From Gemmatimonadota bacterium (GTDB lineage: Bacteria > Gemmatimonadota > Gemmatimonadetes > Gemmatimonadales > Gemmatimonadaceae), in assembly GCA_018969225.1 (NCBI GenBank), contig JAGWYS010000002.1, forward strand, positions 1 through 64,000: a DNA stretch of 64,000 nt, given 5' to 3'. The translations under genes were made by a program, and so were the position numbers. The notes under the pieces are model-generated. The model was not told the DNA's origin. It saw only the letters and a list, made by a program, of their open reading frames with translations, and did not search any database. Numbering within the stretch: position 1 is the stretch's first letter; each line of letters opens with the position of its first letter. Below, one piece after another: positions 1-10,599 of the stretch.

Positions 1-1322
1 CGCGGGGTGTGGCGGTACACCAGGCTGGTGATGATGGTGTTGACGCACACTGACTTCCCGGAGCCCGTGGCGCCGGCGATGAGGAGGTGGGGCATGCGCG
101 CCAGGTCGGCCACCACCGGGCGTCCCTCCAGGTCCTTCCCCAGCGCCACGGGGAGCGCGGCGCGGGCGGCGCGGAAGTCGGGCGCCTCGAGCACCTCGCG
201 CAGCACCACCATCTCCGGGGTCGGATTGGGGACCTCCACGCCCACGGCGCCCCGTCCGGGAATGGGCGCCACGATGCGGATGCTCGGGGCACGCATGGCC
301 AGCGCCAGGTCGTCGGCCAGCGCGGCGATCTGGCGCACCTTGACCCCGGCCGCGGGTTCGACCTCGAACTGGGTGACGGTGGGCCCCGTGGTGCGCCCCA
401 CCAGCTCGCCATCCACCTTGAAGGTGCGCAGGGTGGCCAGCAGCCGTTCACCCGCCGCGTCCAGTTCGCGGCGCCCCGCCTCCAGATTCCGCGGCGTTGG
501 CGCGGCCAACAGATCGGTCGGCGGGAGCGCCTCGTCGTGGACCAGCAGGGCGTCTTCCGCATCGAGAAGCGCCGGCACGGGGGAGGGGGGCTGCGCATCG
601 CGCCCCCGCCGGGCGCGCGGGCGGGGGTCCGGAGCGGTGGCGGCCGCACGCCGTGCGTCTTGGGCGGCCGACGGCGCCGGGGTGCCCCCCTGCCCCTCGA
701 GGGCCTCCCGCACCAGCGTGGCGTCAATGGCCGGCAGGTCGGCGGGATCCGGCTCGAGGCGCTGCGCCAGGGTACGCCGGTCGGCGGGTGCGCCGGCGTC
801 CCCCTGAGAAGCGGGGCGCGCCCCGCCCACGAGCAGGCGCAGGGGGTTCCAGCGCAACGCGCCCACGGTCACCGCGCTGAGGGCCAGCAACCAGGCCAGC
901 CAGGCGCCGGCCGCGCCCATCCCCTTGCGGAGGTAGTGCGCCACCATGGCCCCCACCAGGCCAGTGGAGGGGGACGCGTCCGGGGGTGCGCCCATGGCCA
1001 GCGCGATGGCCACCGGCACCAGCACGACCACGCCGCCCCCCAGCAGCAGCGCGCGTCGGCCGCCGCCCATCCACGCGAGCCGCCCGAAAAGCACCAAGGC
1101 CGTGGCCACGACCCCAGCGGCCAGCAGCACTGCCCCCGGGACGCCCACGGCGCCCACCAGCGCGCAGCGCACCCAGGTACCGAGGGGGCCGAAGGGACCG
1201 CCCCCCGCAAGGCACGGCGTGCCGGCCGCTGGCGCCTGAAACACCAGCGCCCCCAGCAGGAACGCGCCTGCGAGCAGCAGCCCGATGGCGGAGAATTCGC
1301 GCCGAAGCGCCTGCGGGGTCAT
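1..1322 (-). CDS. ftsK: DNA translocase FtsK/SpoIIIE, partial (runs off the window start)
   Basis: Manual minus-strand translation: MTPQALRREFSAIGLLLAGAFLLGALVFQ... with hydrophobic N-terminal segments, then ...PVVADLARMPHLLIAGATGSGKSVCVNTIITSLVYRHTP at the window edge (Walker A). Confidence 0.93.
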   Translation of the reverse strand, partial: MTPQALRREFSAIGLLLAGAFLLGALVFQAPAAGTPCLAGGGPFGPLGTWVRCALVGAVGVPGAVLLAAGVVATALVLFGRLAWMGGGRRALLLGGGVVVLVPVAIALAMGAPPDASPSTGLVGAMVAHYLRKGMGAAGAWLAWLLALSAVTVGALRWNPLRLLVGGARPASQGDAGAPADRRTLAQRLEPDPADLPAIDATLVREALEGQGGTPAPSAAQDARRAAATAPDPRPRARRGRDAQPPSPVPALLDAEDALLVHDEALPPTDLLAAPTPRNLEAGRRELDAAGERLLATLRTFKVDGELVGRTTGPTVTQFEVEPAAGVKVRQIAALADDLALAMRAPSIRIVAPIPGRGAVGVEVPNPTPEMVVLREVLEAPDFRAARAALPVALGKDLEGRPVVADLARMPHLLIAGATGSGKSVCVNTIITSLVYRHTP

Positions 1323-1337
1323 GGCGCCGTCATGGCA

Positions 1338-2696
<1,359 letters not shown>

Positions 2697-2735
2697 GGCG
2701 GTGGTCGTGAAGGCCGGACGAAAGGGGACCGGGGG

Positions 2736-3911
2736 TCAGCGCGGCGGGTCGCCGGCGCTGAAGCCGTCCCAGGAGGTGTGGCTGGCGCCGTCGATGCCCT
2801 GCAGGCGCAGGGCGAACTCGGCCGGGGCGGTGGCGTGCTGGAGGGCCTGCTCGTGGCTGACGACCCCCTCCGCCACCCAGCGCATCAGCGACTGGTCGAA
2901 GCTCTGCATGCCGTACGCGGCGCTCCCATCCCGGATGAGGTCGGCGATGGCGGGCGTCGCCTCCCCTTCGCGGATGCGGTCGCGCACGGCCTCGGTATTA
3001 ACCAGGACTTCACAGGCGGGCACCCGCCCGGGGCGGTCCGCCCGGGGGATGAGGCGCAAGGACACCACCGCCGCCAGCGCATCGGCGAGCGCCAGGCGAA
3101 CCTCGCGCTGCTGGTGCGGCGGGTAGAATCCCAGCACCCGGCTGATGGTGCCGACGGCATCGGTGGTGTGGAGCGTGGAGAGGACCAGGTGGCCCGTGCA
3201 CGCGGCCTTGAGCGCCGTGTCCAGCGTCTCGAGGTCGCGGATTTCGCCGATCAGGATGACGTCCGGGTCCTGGCGCAGCACGCGGCGCAGCGCCTGCGCG
3301 AACGTCCCGGTATCCGTGCCCACCTCGCGCTGGTTGACGTGGCTGCGCACGTCCCGGTGGACGAACTCGATCGGGTCCTCCACGGTGATCACGTTGCAGC
3401 GCCGGTGCTCATTGATGTGGTGCACCAGGGCCGCCAGCGCGGTGCTCTTCCCCGAGCCGGTGACCCCCGTGACCAGCACCAGCCCCCGGGGGCGCATCGC
3501 GAGCGCCTCAAGCACGGGCGGGAGGTTGAGTTCGCGCAGGGTGACCGCCGCAGGCGGAATGGCCCGGATGGCAAACGCCACGGTGCCCTTCTGCTGGTAG
3601 GCGTTCACCCGGAAGCGGCCGACGCCCGGCACCGTGGCGGCGAAGTCGGCCTCGCGCGACTCGGCGAACTCCCGAAGCTGGGCCGGCGGGAGCAGCTGCT
3701 CCACCAACCGGCGCAGGTCCTCTTGCCGGAGCGACGGGTGGTCGAGGGGGGCAAGGTCGCCGTGCAAGCGCACCGTCGGGGGGCGGCCGACCTTGAGGTG
3801 CAGGTCGGACGCCCCCAGGCGCACCATGTGGGACAAGACGGCCTTCAGGTCGAGCGGCGGCGGCGCCACCGCCCCGCCCGTCCCCGGTGGCGCAGCGGGC
3901 ACCGTGGACAT
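2736..3911 (-). CDS. pilT: PilT/PilU-type type IV pilus retraction ATPase
   Basis: LGASDLHLKVGRPPTVRLHG, Walker A GVTGSGKSTALAALV, DPDVILIGEIRDLETLDTAL, GHLVLSTLHTTDA, YGMQSFDQSL. Start placed at MSTVPAAP (3911), not the ORF start. Confidence 0.93.
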   Translation of the reverse strand: MSTVPAAPPGTGGAVAPPPLDLKAVLSHMVRLGASDLHLKVGRPPTVRLHGDLAPLDHPSLRQEDLRRLVEQLLPPAQLREFAESREADFAATVPGVGRFRVNAYQQKGTVAFAIRAIPPAAVTLRELNLPPVLEALAMRPRGLVLVTGVTGSGKSTALAALVHHINEHRRCNVITVEDPIEFVHRDVRSHVNQREVGTDTGTFAQALRRVLRQDPDVILIGEIRDLETLDTALKAACTGHLVLSTLHTTDAVGTISRVLGFYPPHQQREVRLALADALAAVVSLRLIPRADRPGRVPACEVLVNTEAVRDRIREGEATPAIADLIRDGSAAYGMQSFDQSLMRWVAEGVVSHEQALQHATAPAEFALRLQGIDGASHTSWDGFSAGDPPR

Positions 3912-3918
3912 GGACCGC

Positions 3919-4413
3919 TCAGCCGGCGGGGTCGATCCGGAAGAGCACCTGCCCATACTCCACCGGCTGGGCGTCACCGACGGCGACCTCCCGCACCACG
4001 CCGTCCAGCTCCGCCTCCAGCTCGTTCATGATCTTCATGGCCTCAATGATGCACACCACCTGACCCTTGCTGACCCGGTCACCCACGGCAACGAAGGGGC
4101 GCGCCCCGGGCTCCGGCGCCCCGTAGAACGTGCCGACCATGGGGGACTTGATCTCGAGCAGGGTGGCCTTGGCGGCCGGCGTGGGCGCAGCCGCCGGCGC
4201 CGCGGCCGGAGCCGCCGCGGGAAGGGGCGCCGAGAGCGCGGGCGCGATCGCCGTCCCCGACAGCATGGGGGCCGACACCGCCACGGCCGCCCGCGGCTGC
4301 GGGCTCTTGGCAATCCGGAGCTTCATCCCCTTGTCGGACGAGATCTCGATGGAATCCACGCTGGATCCGTCGAGCATCTCGATGAGCTTCTTCACGTAGC
4401 GAAGGTCGATCAT
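3919..4413 (-). CDS. accB: Acetyl-CoA carboxylase biotin carboxyl carrier protein
   Basis: C-terminal biotinyl motif CIIEAMKIMNELEAELDGVV; Ala/Pro-rich linker. Confidence 0.95.
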   Translation of the reverse strand: MIDLRYVKKLIEMLDGSSVDSIEISSDKGMKLRIAKSPQPRAAVAVSAPMLSGTAIAPALSAPLPAAAPAAAPAAAPTPAAKATLLEIKSPMVGTFYGAPEPGARPFVAVGDRVSKGQVVCIIEAMKIMNELEAELDGVVREVAVGDAQPVEYGQVLFRIDPAG

Positions 4414-4463
4414 GCGCGGAAGGGGAAGGGGAGGGCGGCGTTCCGCCCCCGTTCAGTCACGGG

Positions 4464-5564
4464 TCAGTGCAGTTCCATCAGCCCCCGCGGGACCGTGGTG
4501 AGCACCCGGGCGCCGGTGGCGGTGAGCAGCACGTCGTCTTCGATCCGGATGCCGCCCCACCCGGGGATGTAGATCCCGGGCTCTATGGTGACGACCGCCC
4601 CGGCAGGCAGGGGGGCGTCGGCGCCACGGGCGAGGCGGGGGGCTTCGTGCACCTCCAGACCGATCCCGTGCCCCAGCGAGTGGCCGAAGGCCTCCCCCCA
4701 TCCGGAGGACGCAATGTAGTCACGGGCGAGCGCATCCGCATCCTTTCCGCTCATTTCCGCCCGAATGCCACCCGAAGCACGGCGATTTGCCTCCGCCACG
4801 ACGGCGTGCATCTCCCGCTGCCGGGAATCCGCCGGTCCCAGCGCCACGGTGCGCGTGAGATCCGAGCAGTACCCATCGGCGACGGCGCCGAAGTCCACCA
4901 GCAGCAGGTCGCCGCGCTGGAGCACGCGCTCACCGGCCCGGGCATGCGGCAGGGCGGACTGCGGCCCGGACGCCACAATGGACGGAAAGGGGAAGCCTTC
5001 GCTCCCCGCCTCGCGCAGCGCCCGCTCCAGGATCCCGGCGACCTGCCGCTCGGTAAGGCCGGCGTGTAGCTGCGGCACCGTGGCGCGCCAGGCGGATTCC
5101 GCGATGCCGACGGCCTTCTCGATGGCCGCCACCTCGCCGGCGTCCTTGACGGCGCGCAACGCCTCGACGACGTCCGTGGTGGGACGCCACTGCCAACGGC
5201 TCCCCTGCTCCAGCAGCCGGGCGAAGTCCTGGTGCAGCAGGTGCGCAGATTCGAACCCGACGCGCGCGACGCCGGCGCACGCGGGGAGGCGCCCCCACAC
5301 CCCCTTCCAGAGGCTGGCTGGCTCGATGTGGACCGTCACGGCCGGAGAGACTTCCGCCGCCACCTGCGTGGCGTATCGGAAGTCGGTGAACAGTAGGCAG
5401 TCGAGGGGGGTGACCACGACCAGCGCGTTGCTGCCGGCGAACCCCGTCAGGTAGCGCACGTTCGGAAGGGATGTCACCAGCAGGGCATCCAGGTCACTTC
5501 GCCCCAGGGCGCCACGCACCTGCGCCAACCGCGCCGGGCAGCGGTCGGAGGGGGGGGCGCTCAT
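4464..5564 (-). CDS. Xaa-Pro aminopeptidase / M24 family metallopeptidase
   Basis: NVRYLTGFAGSNA, LLVDFGAVADGYCSDLTRT, SLGHGIGLEVHEAPRL, VVTIEPGIYIPGWGGIRIEDDVLLT. Start at MSAPPSDRCP within the longer ORF. Confidence 0.92.
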   Translation of the reverse strand: MSAPPSDRCPARLAQVRGALGRSDLDALLVTSLPNVRYLTGFAGSNALVVVTPLDCLLFTDFRYATQVAAEVSPAVTVHIEPASLWKGVWGRLPACAGVARVGFESAHLLHQDFARLLEQGSRWQWRPTTDVVEALRAVKDAGEVAAIEKAVGIAESAWRATVPQLHAGLTERQVAGILERALREAGSEGFPFPSIVASGPQSALPHARAGERVLQRGDLLLVDFGAVADGYCSDLTRTVALGPADSRQREMHAVVAEANRRASGGIRAEMSGKDADALARDYIASSGWGEAFGHSLGHGIGLEVHEAPRLARGADAPLPAGAVVTIEPGIYIPGWGGIRIEDDVLLTATGARVLTTVPRGLMELH

Positions 5565-6019
5565 GGCGCGGACGCCCCCGGAGCGCGATGCCGAATCCAC
5601 CGCACCAACCCCTGCAGCGCGACCTCGTAGCCGTAGGCACCCAATCCGGTCACCATGCCGATGGCCACCGGGGCCAGCAGCGACCGGTGGCGCTCCGGTT
5701 CCCGGGCATGGATGTTGGACAGGTGCACCTCGACAAACGGGAGCGCCGTGGCGGAAAAGGCATCCCGGAGCGCCAGGCTGGTGTGCGTGTACGCCCCGGC
5801 GTTGACCACCACGCCCGCAACCTCCTCCCGCCACGCGTGCAGTCGGTCTATGAGCTGCCCCTCGCCATTGGCCTGGGCGCACCGCACCTCGGCCCCCAGC
5901 GAACGGGCGACCTCCGCCAGCCTGGCCTCGATGTCGGAGAGCGTGGTGCTCCCGTAGATGGCCGGCTCGCGGGTGCCAAGCAGGTTGAGATTGGGCCCGT
6001 TGAGCACCCCGATGATCAT
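5561..6019 (-). CDS. aroQ: Type II 3-dehydroquinate dehydratase
   Basis: MIIGVLNGPNLNLLGTREPAIYGSTTL..., VVVNAGAYTHTSLALRDA, VEVHLSNIHAREPERHRS. Confidence 0.96.
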   Translation of the reverse strand: MIIGVLNGPNLNLLGTREPAIYGSTTLSDIEARLAEVARSLGAEVRCAQANGEGQLIDRLHAWREEVAGVVVNAGAYTHTSLALRDAFSATALPFVEVHLSNIHAREPERHRSLLAPVAIGMVTGLGAYGYEVALQGLVRWIRHRAPGASAP

Positions 6020-7803
6020 GCGCCCGCTCCTCCGATTCCTGACTCAGTGGCGCCGCCGGCATCGCCACTGCCTCGGAACGCGATGGCCGGGCGCGGCGGG
6101 GTGCGCAGCGCGAAGTAGTGCTCCAGCGAAGGTTCGTCCGTCATCGGCTCCACCTCCCAGAGGCGATCGAAGGCGTCGGGCTCGTTGCCGGCGCCACGAG
6201 GGGGGCCGCTGAACGCCTCTGCCCACTGTCGCGCGACGCGCTCATCGACGGCCCGTCCCGGGCCGGTGAACAGCGGCTCGCGCACCGGCAGATCAGCGGC
6301 CCATCCCTCCGCGCGCGCCCCCGCACCCGAGCGGGCGGCGGCATCAGAGGCGTAGGGACGGGCCAGGCGGGCCAGACGCTCCCGCGCCGTCACCGGCACG
6401 CCCGCCGGCACGGCGGGCGCGTGCGCGTGCGCGTGCGCGGGCGGCGGAGGAAACGCGGACGGCGACCCGCTGTGCTGAGGGGCCACGACGTCCGCGGCGG
6501 CCTCGTCGTGCGGCCTCCGGACGGCTTCCGCCTGCTGCCGGGCGGCACGAAGCCGGGCCCGCAGGGGCTCGTCGCCCGGACGCTGGGCCACCAGCGCGTC
6601 GAACACCTCGACAGCGCGCGCGGCATAGCCCTGCGCCAGCAGCAGCTCGGCCATCGTCTCGGTGTAGAAGGCCGACGGCGGCGACGCCGGTGAACCCGGT
6701 TCCTCGTCCTCGTCCGCGTCCTCGTCCGCGCCGGGAACCAGCGACTCCGGGTGGACCGCCATCGGGGACAGCTCGGCCCGCCCGGTGGCCGGCGGTCGCG
6801 TCCGCTCGGCTGGGAGTCCGTCGTGACTCCCCCCGGGCTCGTCCAGGCGCGAGGGCGCCGCCATCGTGACCGCGCCGGGGGGGACGAAGGCGCCACCGAA
6901 GATGGCGTCGATGGCCACGTCCCCCTCGTCGAGCCCCGGCTCGCCGCCGCCGAGGGGCGGAAGCCGGTCCGGGGCGCGCTCGGCGGTGGCGCCTTCAACG
7001 AGGAGGCCCTCGGTGAGGGCGGACTCTGCCGAAGCCGGTTCTGGTGCGAGGGGGGCAGGCGGAAGGGCTGCCACCTCGGGGTCCTGCGCCGGCGCGACCG
7101 GGGGATCCCGCGAGTCGCGGCCAAAGGCCGCAATGGTGTCCTCGTCCGCCGGCATGGCGAACACCGGGAGCGCCCTGGGGGTGAGGCGGCGGGCGACGAG
7201 GTCCGCCGTGTCCGGCCACACCACCGGGGCCATCAAGCCTTCCTCGAACTCCACCTCCGGCTCAGGCGCCGCGAGCGCCGGCGGGAACGCAAACGGGTCG
7301 TCCTCCTCGGTTTCCGGGAGGGGGTCGGCGCGCCGCGCGCTGGCGTTGGCCACCGCGCGCGGCGCCGGCTCCCGCGGAGGCCGAAACGGGACCACGTCCG
7401 GGGGCGGCGGGGACAGCGTGTCCAACTGCGATGCCACGGCATCGTTGCGTGGATCGGCCTCCAGCACCCGCTCGTACCACCGACGCGCGGCGGCGGGGTC
7501 TCCCCGGCGCTTGGCGATGTCGCCCAGGTAGCGCAATGCCACGAGGTTCTCCGGGTCTACCCCCAGGGCCTGCTCGAACACCGCGCGCGCCTCAGTGAGC
7601 TCCCCCAGGTCGAATAGCGACTGGCCGTAGACGATGAACCCACTGAGGTGCTCGGGGTGCCGAGGCAAGTGCGCCCGACAGAGGGTGACCGCCTCCGCCG
7701 GCGCCCCCGCCACGCGCAGCTCATTGGCCAGCGGGGCGAAGTACCGGCGCGGGTTCTCCTGCAGCTTCCGCCTGAGCTCCTCGATTCGCGAAACGGCGGA
7801 CAT
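6016..7803 (-). CDS. TPR-repeat protein with a long low-complexity linker
   Basis: N-terminal TPR-like helices (AVFEQALGVDPENLVALRYLGDIAKRRGDPAAARRWYERVLEADP), Pro/Glu-rich linker, second TPR-like segment (TETMAELLLAQGYAARAVEVFDALVAQRPGDEPLRARL). Confidence 0.8.
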   Translation of the reverse strand: MSAVSRIEELRRKLQENPRRYFAPLANELRVAGAPAEAVTLCRAHLPRHPEHLSGFIVYGQSLFDLGELTEARAVFEQALGVDPENLVALRYLGDIAKRRGDPAAARRWYERVLEADPRNDAVASQLDTLSPPPPDVVPFRPPREPAPRAVANASARRADPLPETEEDDPFAFPPALAAPEPEVEFEEGLMAPVVWPDTADLVARRLTPRALPVFAMPADEDTIAAFGRDSRDPPVAPAQDPEVAALPPAPLAPEPASAESALTEGLLVEGATAERAPDRLPPLGGGEPGLDEGDVAIDAIFGGAFVPPGAVTMAAPSRLDEPGGSHDGLPAERTRPPATGRAELSPMAVHPESLVPGADEDADEDEEPGSPASPPSAFYTETMAELLLAQGYAARAVEVFDALVAQRPGDEPLRARLRAARQQAEAVRRPHDEAAADVVAPQHSGSPSAFPPPPAHAHAHAPAVPAGVPVTARERLARLARPYASDAAARSGAGARAEGWAADLPVREPLFTGPGRAVDERVARQWAEAFSGPPRGAGNEPDAFDRLWEVEPMTDEPSLEHYFALRTPPRPAIAFRGSGDAGGATESGIGGAGA

Positions 7804-7865
7804 GGGGGCGGGGCTGAGCGCGGAGCTGAAGGGATGGCCGGGGCCTTCACGGACCGTCTCCGCGC

Positions 7866-7895
7866 AACCTAGTGCGGGCCGACGAGCGAAGTCAA
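7866..7895 (-). promoter_or_regulatory. Putative sigma70-type promoter for the TPR/aroQ/pepP/acc operon
   Basis: Minus strand TTGACT - 18 nt - TAGGTT (-35 at 7895..7890, -10 at 7871..7866), about 63 nt upstream of the start at 7803. Confidence 0.4.
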
Positions 7896-7926
7896 TTCGC
7901 GACCCGGGTTGAAGTCATGGCGTGCC

Positions 7927-7956
7927 TTGCCTTTAGGCCAACGCGCGGACTAGCTT
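7927..7956 (+). promoter_or_regulatory. Putative promoter for the PPIase gene
   Basis: TTGCCT - 18 nt - TAGCTT in the divergent intergenic region. Confidence 0.35.
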
Positions 7957-8109
7957 TGCTGTCTTGCGCGGCGCCGACGCGATCGGGCGTGCCCTGGTCG
8001 CCTTCGAATGCCGCGCTGGCGCCCCGTCGTTCTGCCTCCCGTGCGCGCCTGCCGGCGCGCTGGCGGGGACGCCCGCCCGCCCCCTATCCCCTCTCAGGAG
8101 TCCCGCCCC

Positions 8110-9942
8110 GTGCTGCAATCGATGCGGAGCGCCGCAAAGTACATCTGGATCGTGCTCATCGTCACCTTCATCGGCGGCTTCCTGTTGTACGAGACGTCGG
8201 GGTTGGTGGGGCGGGCGCCCGTAACGCCGTCCACCGCCGTGGCGACGGTGGACGGCGAGGAGATCCTCTACACGGCCTGGCAGAACGCCGTGGCCGCGCT
8301 CGAGCAGCAGCAACAGCAGCGGCTGGGACGTGCCATCACGCTGGACGAGCGGCGGACGCTGGAGGACCAGGCGTTTGACGAGCTGGTGACCGAGGTGCTG
8401 CTGCAGCGCGAGTACAAGCGCCGCGGCATCGCCGTGTCCGACGAGGAAATCCGCGACGCCGCCCGTCAGGCGCCTCCGCCGCAGGCCATGCAGTCCCCCG
8501 ACCTGCAGACCGACGGGCAGTTCGACCTGCAGAAGTACCAGCGACTGCTGGCGAGCCCCATGGCCCGCCAGTCGGGGATGCTGGTGGGACTGGAGCAGTA
8601 CTACCGGTCGGAGCTGCCCAAGCGGAAGCTGTTCGACCAGGTGGCGTCGGGGGCGTACCTGTCCGACGAGCGGCTGTGGCAGGTGTTCCGGGACCGCAAC
8701 GACAGCGTCGAGGTGAGCGCGGTGGTGCTGACGCCGGCGCTGCTGACGGACACCGCGGTGTCCGTGTCGGACGGGGACATCTCGGCGTTCTACACCCGCA
8801 ACCGGAAGCTGTTCGACCGGCCGGGGCGTGCGGTGGTGTCGCTGCTGTTCGTGCCGCGATCGGTGACCGCCGCCGACTCGGCGGCGGCGCGCGCGCGCAT
8901 CGACGGGCTGCGGGCGGAGATTGCCGGGGGCGCCGCGTTTGATGCGGTGGCCAAGCGGGCGTCGGACGACACCGTCTCGGCCGCCAATGGCGGGGCGCTG
9001 GGCAAGGGCGCGCGCGGGCGCTTCACGCCCAAGTTCGAGGAGGCGGCGTACGCGCTCAAGGTGGGGGAGCTGTCGCAGCCCGTGCTGACCCCGTTTGGCT
9101 GGCACCTGATCCGGGTGGATTCCGCGAAGGGGGACACGCTGGACCTGCGCCATATCCTGATCACGATCGGGCAGAGCGACTCGAGCGCGATGCGCACCGA
9201 CCGGCGCGCCGACTCGCTGGCGTCGAAGGCGGCCAACCAGACCGAGGCGTCGGCGTTTGACGCGGGCGCCAAGGCGCTGGGGCTGACGCCGGCCCCGGTG
9301 GTGGCCATCGAGAAGGAGCCGCTGTCGTTTGCGGGTCGGTATGTGCCCTCGGTGGGCGCGTGGGCCTTCTCGGGGGTGCGCCCCGGGGAATCCAGCGACC
9401 TGTTCGACAGCCCCGAAGCGTACTACGTGGCCCGGCTGGACTCGCTCACCATGGGGGGGACCGCCCCGTTGGCCGAGGTGAAGGAGGAGATCCGGCGGCG
9501 GCTGGTGCGGGAGCGGCGACTGGACAAGCTGCGCACGCTGGCATCGCAATTCGTGTCCGCCGCGCGGGGGAGCTCGCTGGAGGCCGCGGCAGCCCAGCGC
9601 AACCTCAAGGTGGAACGGAGCGGCCGCTTCGTGCGGGTGGATGCGGTGCCCGGCCTTGGCCAGTTCACCGAGGCCGTCGGAGCGGCGTTCAGCGCCCCGG
9701 TTGGCCAGGTGGCGGGGCCGTTCCGCGGGACCGACGGGATGGTCGTGCTCCGGGTCGAGGCGCGGAGCGAGGCGACCAAGGCTGCGTTCGAAGCCGGGAA
9801 GGCGGGTCAGCGCGCCCAGTTGCTGCAGGCGCTGCGTCAGCAGCGCGTGGAGGAGTTCGTGGTGAACCTCCGGGAGAAGGCGTCCGTCAAGGACCGGCGC
9901 GCCGAGGTCAACGCCGCGCTGCGCCGGCAGTCGGCCATCTGA
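8110..9942 (+). CDS. Membrane-anchored peptidyl-prolyl cis-trans isomerase (SurA/PpiD-like)
   Basis: N-terminal single TM (KYIWIVLIVTFIGGFLLYETSG), SurA_N-like region, parvulin signatures (GALGKGARGRFTPKFEEAAYALKVGELSQPVLTPFGWHLIRVDSAKGD). Start GTG 8110 or ATG 8122. Confidence 0.88.
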   Translation: MLQSMRSAAKYIWIVLIVTFIGGFLLYETSGLVGRAPVTPSTAVATVDGEEILYTAWQNAVAALEQQQQQRLGRAITLDERRTLEDQAFDELVTEVLLQREYKRRGIAVSDEEIRDAARQAPPPQAMQSPDLQTDGQFDLQKYQRLLASPMARQSGMLVGLEQYYRSELPKRKLFDQVASGAYLSDERLWQVFRDRNDSVEVSAVVLTPALLTDTAVSVSDGDISAFYTRNRKLFDRPGRAVVSLLFVPRSVTAADSAAARARIDGLRAEIAGGAAFDAVAKRASDDTVSAANGGALGKGARGRFTPKFEEAAYALKVGELSQPVLTPFGWHLIRVDSAKGDTLDLRHILITIGQSDSSAMRTDRRADSLASKAANQTEASAFDAGAKALGLTPAPVVAIEKEPLSFAGRYVPSVGAWAFSGVRPGESSDLFDSPEAYYVARLDSLTMGGTAPLAEVKEEIRRRLVRERRLDKLRTLASQFVSAARGSSLEAAAAQRNLKVERSGRFVRVDAVPGLGQFTEAVGAAFSAPVGQVAGPFRGTDGMVVLRVEARSEATKAAFEAGKAGQRAQLLQALRQQRVEEFVVNLREKASVKDRRAEVNAALRRQSAI

Positions 9943-9970
9943 GCGCGCGTCGGGCGCCTCGCCCCTGACG

Positions 9971-10006
9971 CAAACGCCCCGGCTGCGTAGGCAGCCGGGG
10001 CGTTTG
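9971..10006. terminator. Perfect 16-bp stem / 4-nt loop hairpin between convergent genes
   Basis: CAAACGCCCCGGCTGC-gtag-GCAGCCGGGGCGTTTG; CAAA...TTTG ends suit termination on both strands. Confidence 0.85.
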
Positions 10007-10056
10007 TACACTGTGGACCGTGTCGGTTGCTGGGCGCCGCCCGCGCCGCCGTCCGG

Positions 10057-10308
10057 TCAGCCGAGCAGCCGCTTGGGCTCAGGGCGTTCCTCTTCGTCCT
10101 GACGGGGCGCGGCGCCCTGCCCCACGGCGGGCGGCGGCGGGGGGGGCGCCGTGACCTGCCGCTGCGCGTCACTGAGGTTGCGCTTGAACTCGTTGATGCC
10201 CTTCCCGAGCGAGCCGGCGATTTCCGGGATGCGCTTGGCCCCAAACAGGAGCAGGACGACGACGAGGATGAGGATGATCTCGCCGAAACCGAGGTTGCCG
10301 AAATTCAT
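10057..10308 (-). CDS. tatA: Sec-independent translocase TatA/E
   Basis: [45 protein letters not shown]. Confidence 0.95.
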   Translation of the reverse strand: MNFGNLGFGEIILILVVVLLLFGAKRIPEIAGSLGKGINEFKRNLSDAQRQVTAPPPPPPAVGQGAAPRQDEEERPEPKRLLG

Positions 10309-10317
10309 GGTGGGCTC

Positions 10318-10599
10318 CTAGAAAAGCGACCGCGCGATCAGGTAGGCGATCAGGATGCCGAGCAGGCTCAACAGGGAGACGTCGAGGGCGACCGGTCCCA
10401 GCGCGAATTTCAATATAACCAAGTCGACCGGGAGCGGCCCGACGGCCGGCGTGACCCCGGTGGTGAGGAACTCCTTGACGGCGCCGGCCGGGAGGTACCG
10501 GCGGGCCACCTGGGTGAGAAGCCCTCCCGCCACGAACCCCGCCGCAAGCACGAGGGCATGGAAGCCCGGCCGGTGCCGGGCGGTGCCTCGCGCCCTCAC
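10318..10599 (-). CDS. Small membrane protein, DUF4321-like
   Basis: 93 aa with two hydrophobic segments (FHALVLAAGFVAGGLLTQVARRYLP...; LSLLGILIAYLIARSLF); resembles the DUF4321 pattern by recall only. Confidence 0.6.
   Translation of the reverse strand: MRARGTARHRPGFHALVLAAGFVAGGLLTQVARRYLPAGAVKEFLTTGVTPAVGPLPVDLVILKFALGPVALDVSLLSLLGILIAYLIARSLF

Noticed and set aside
4464-6068. Possible fused or frameshifted pepP with an N-terminal extension
   Set aside because: The extra N-terminus is out-of-frame aroQ sequence; pepP has a good ATG at 5564 overlapping the aroQ stop.
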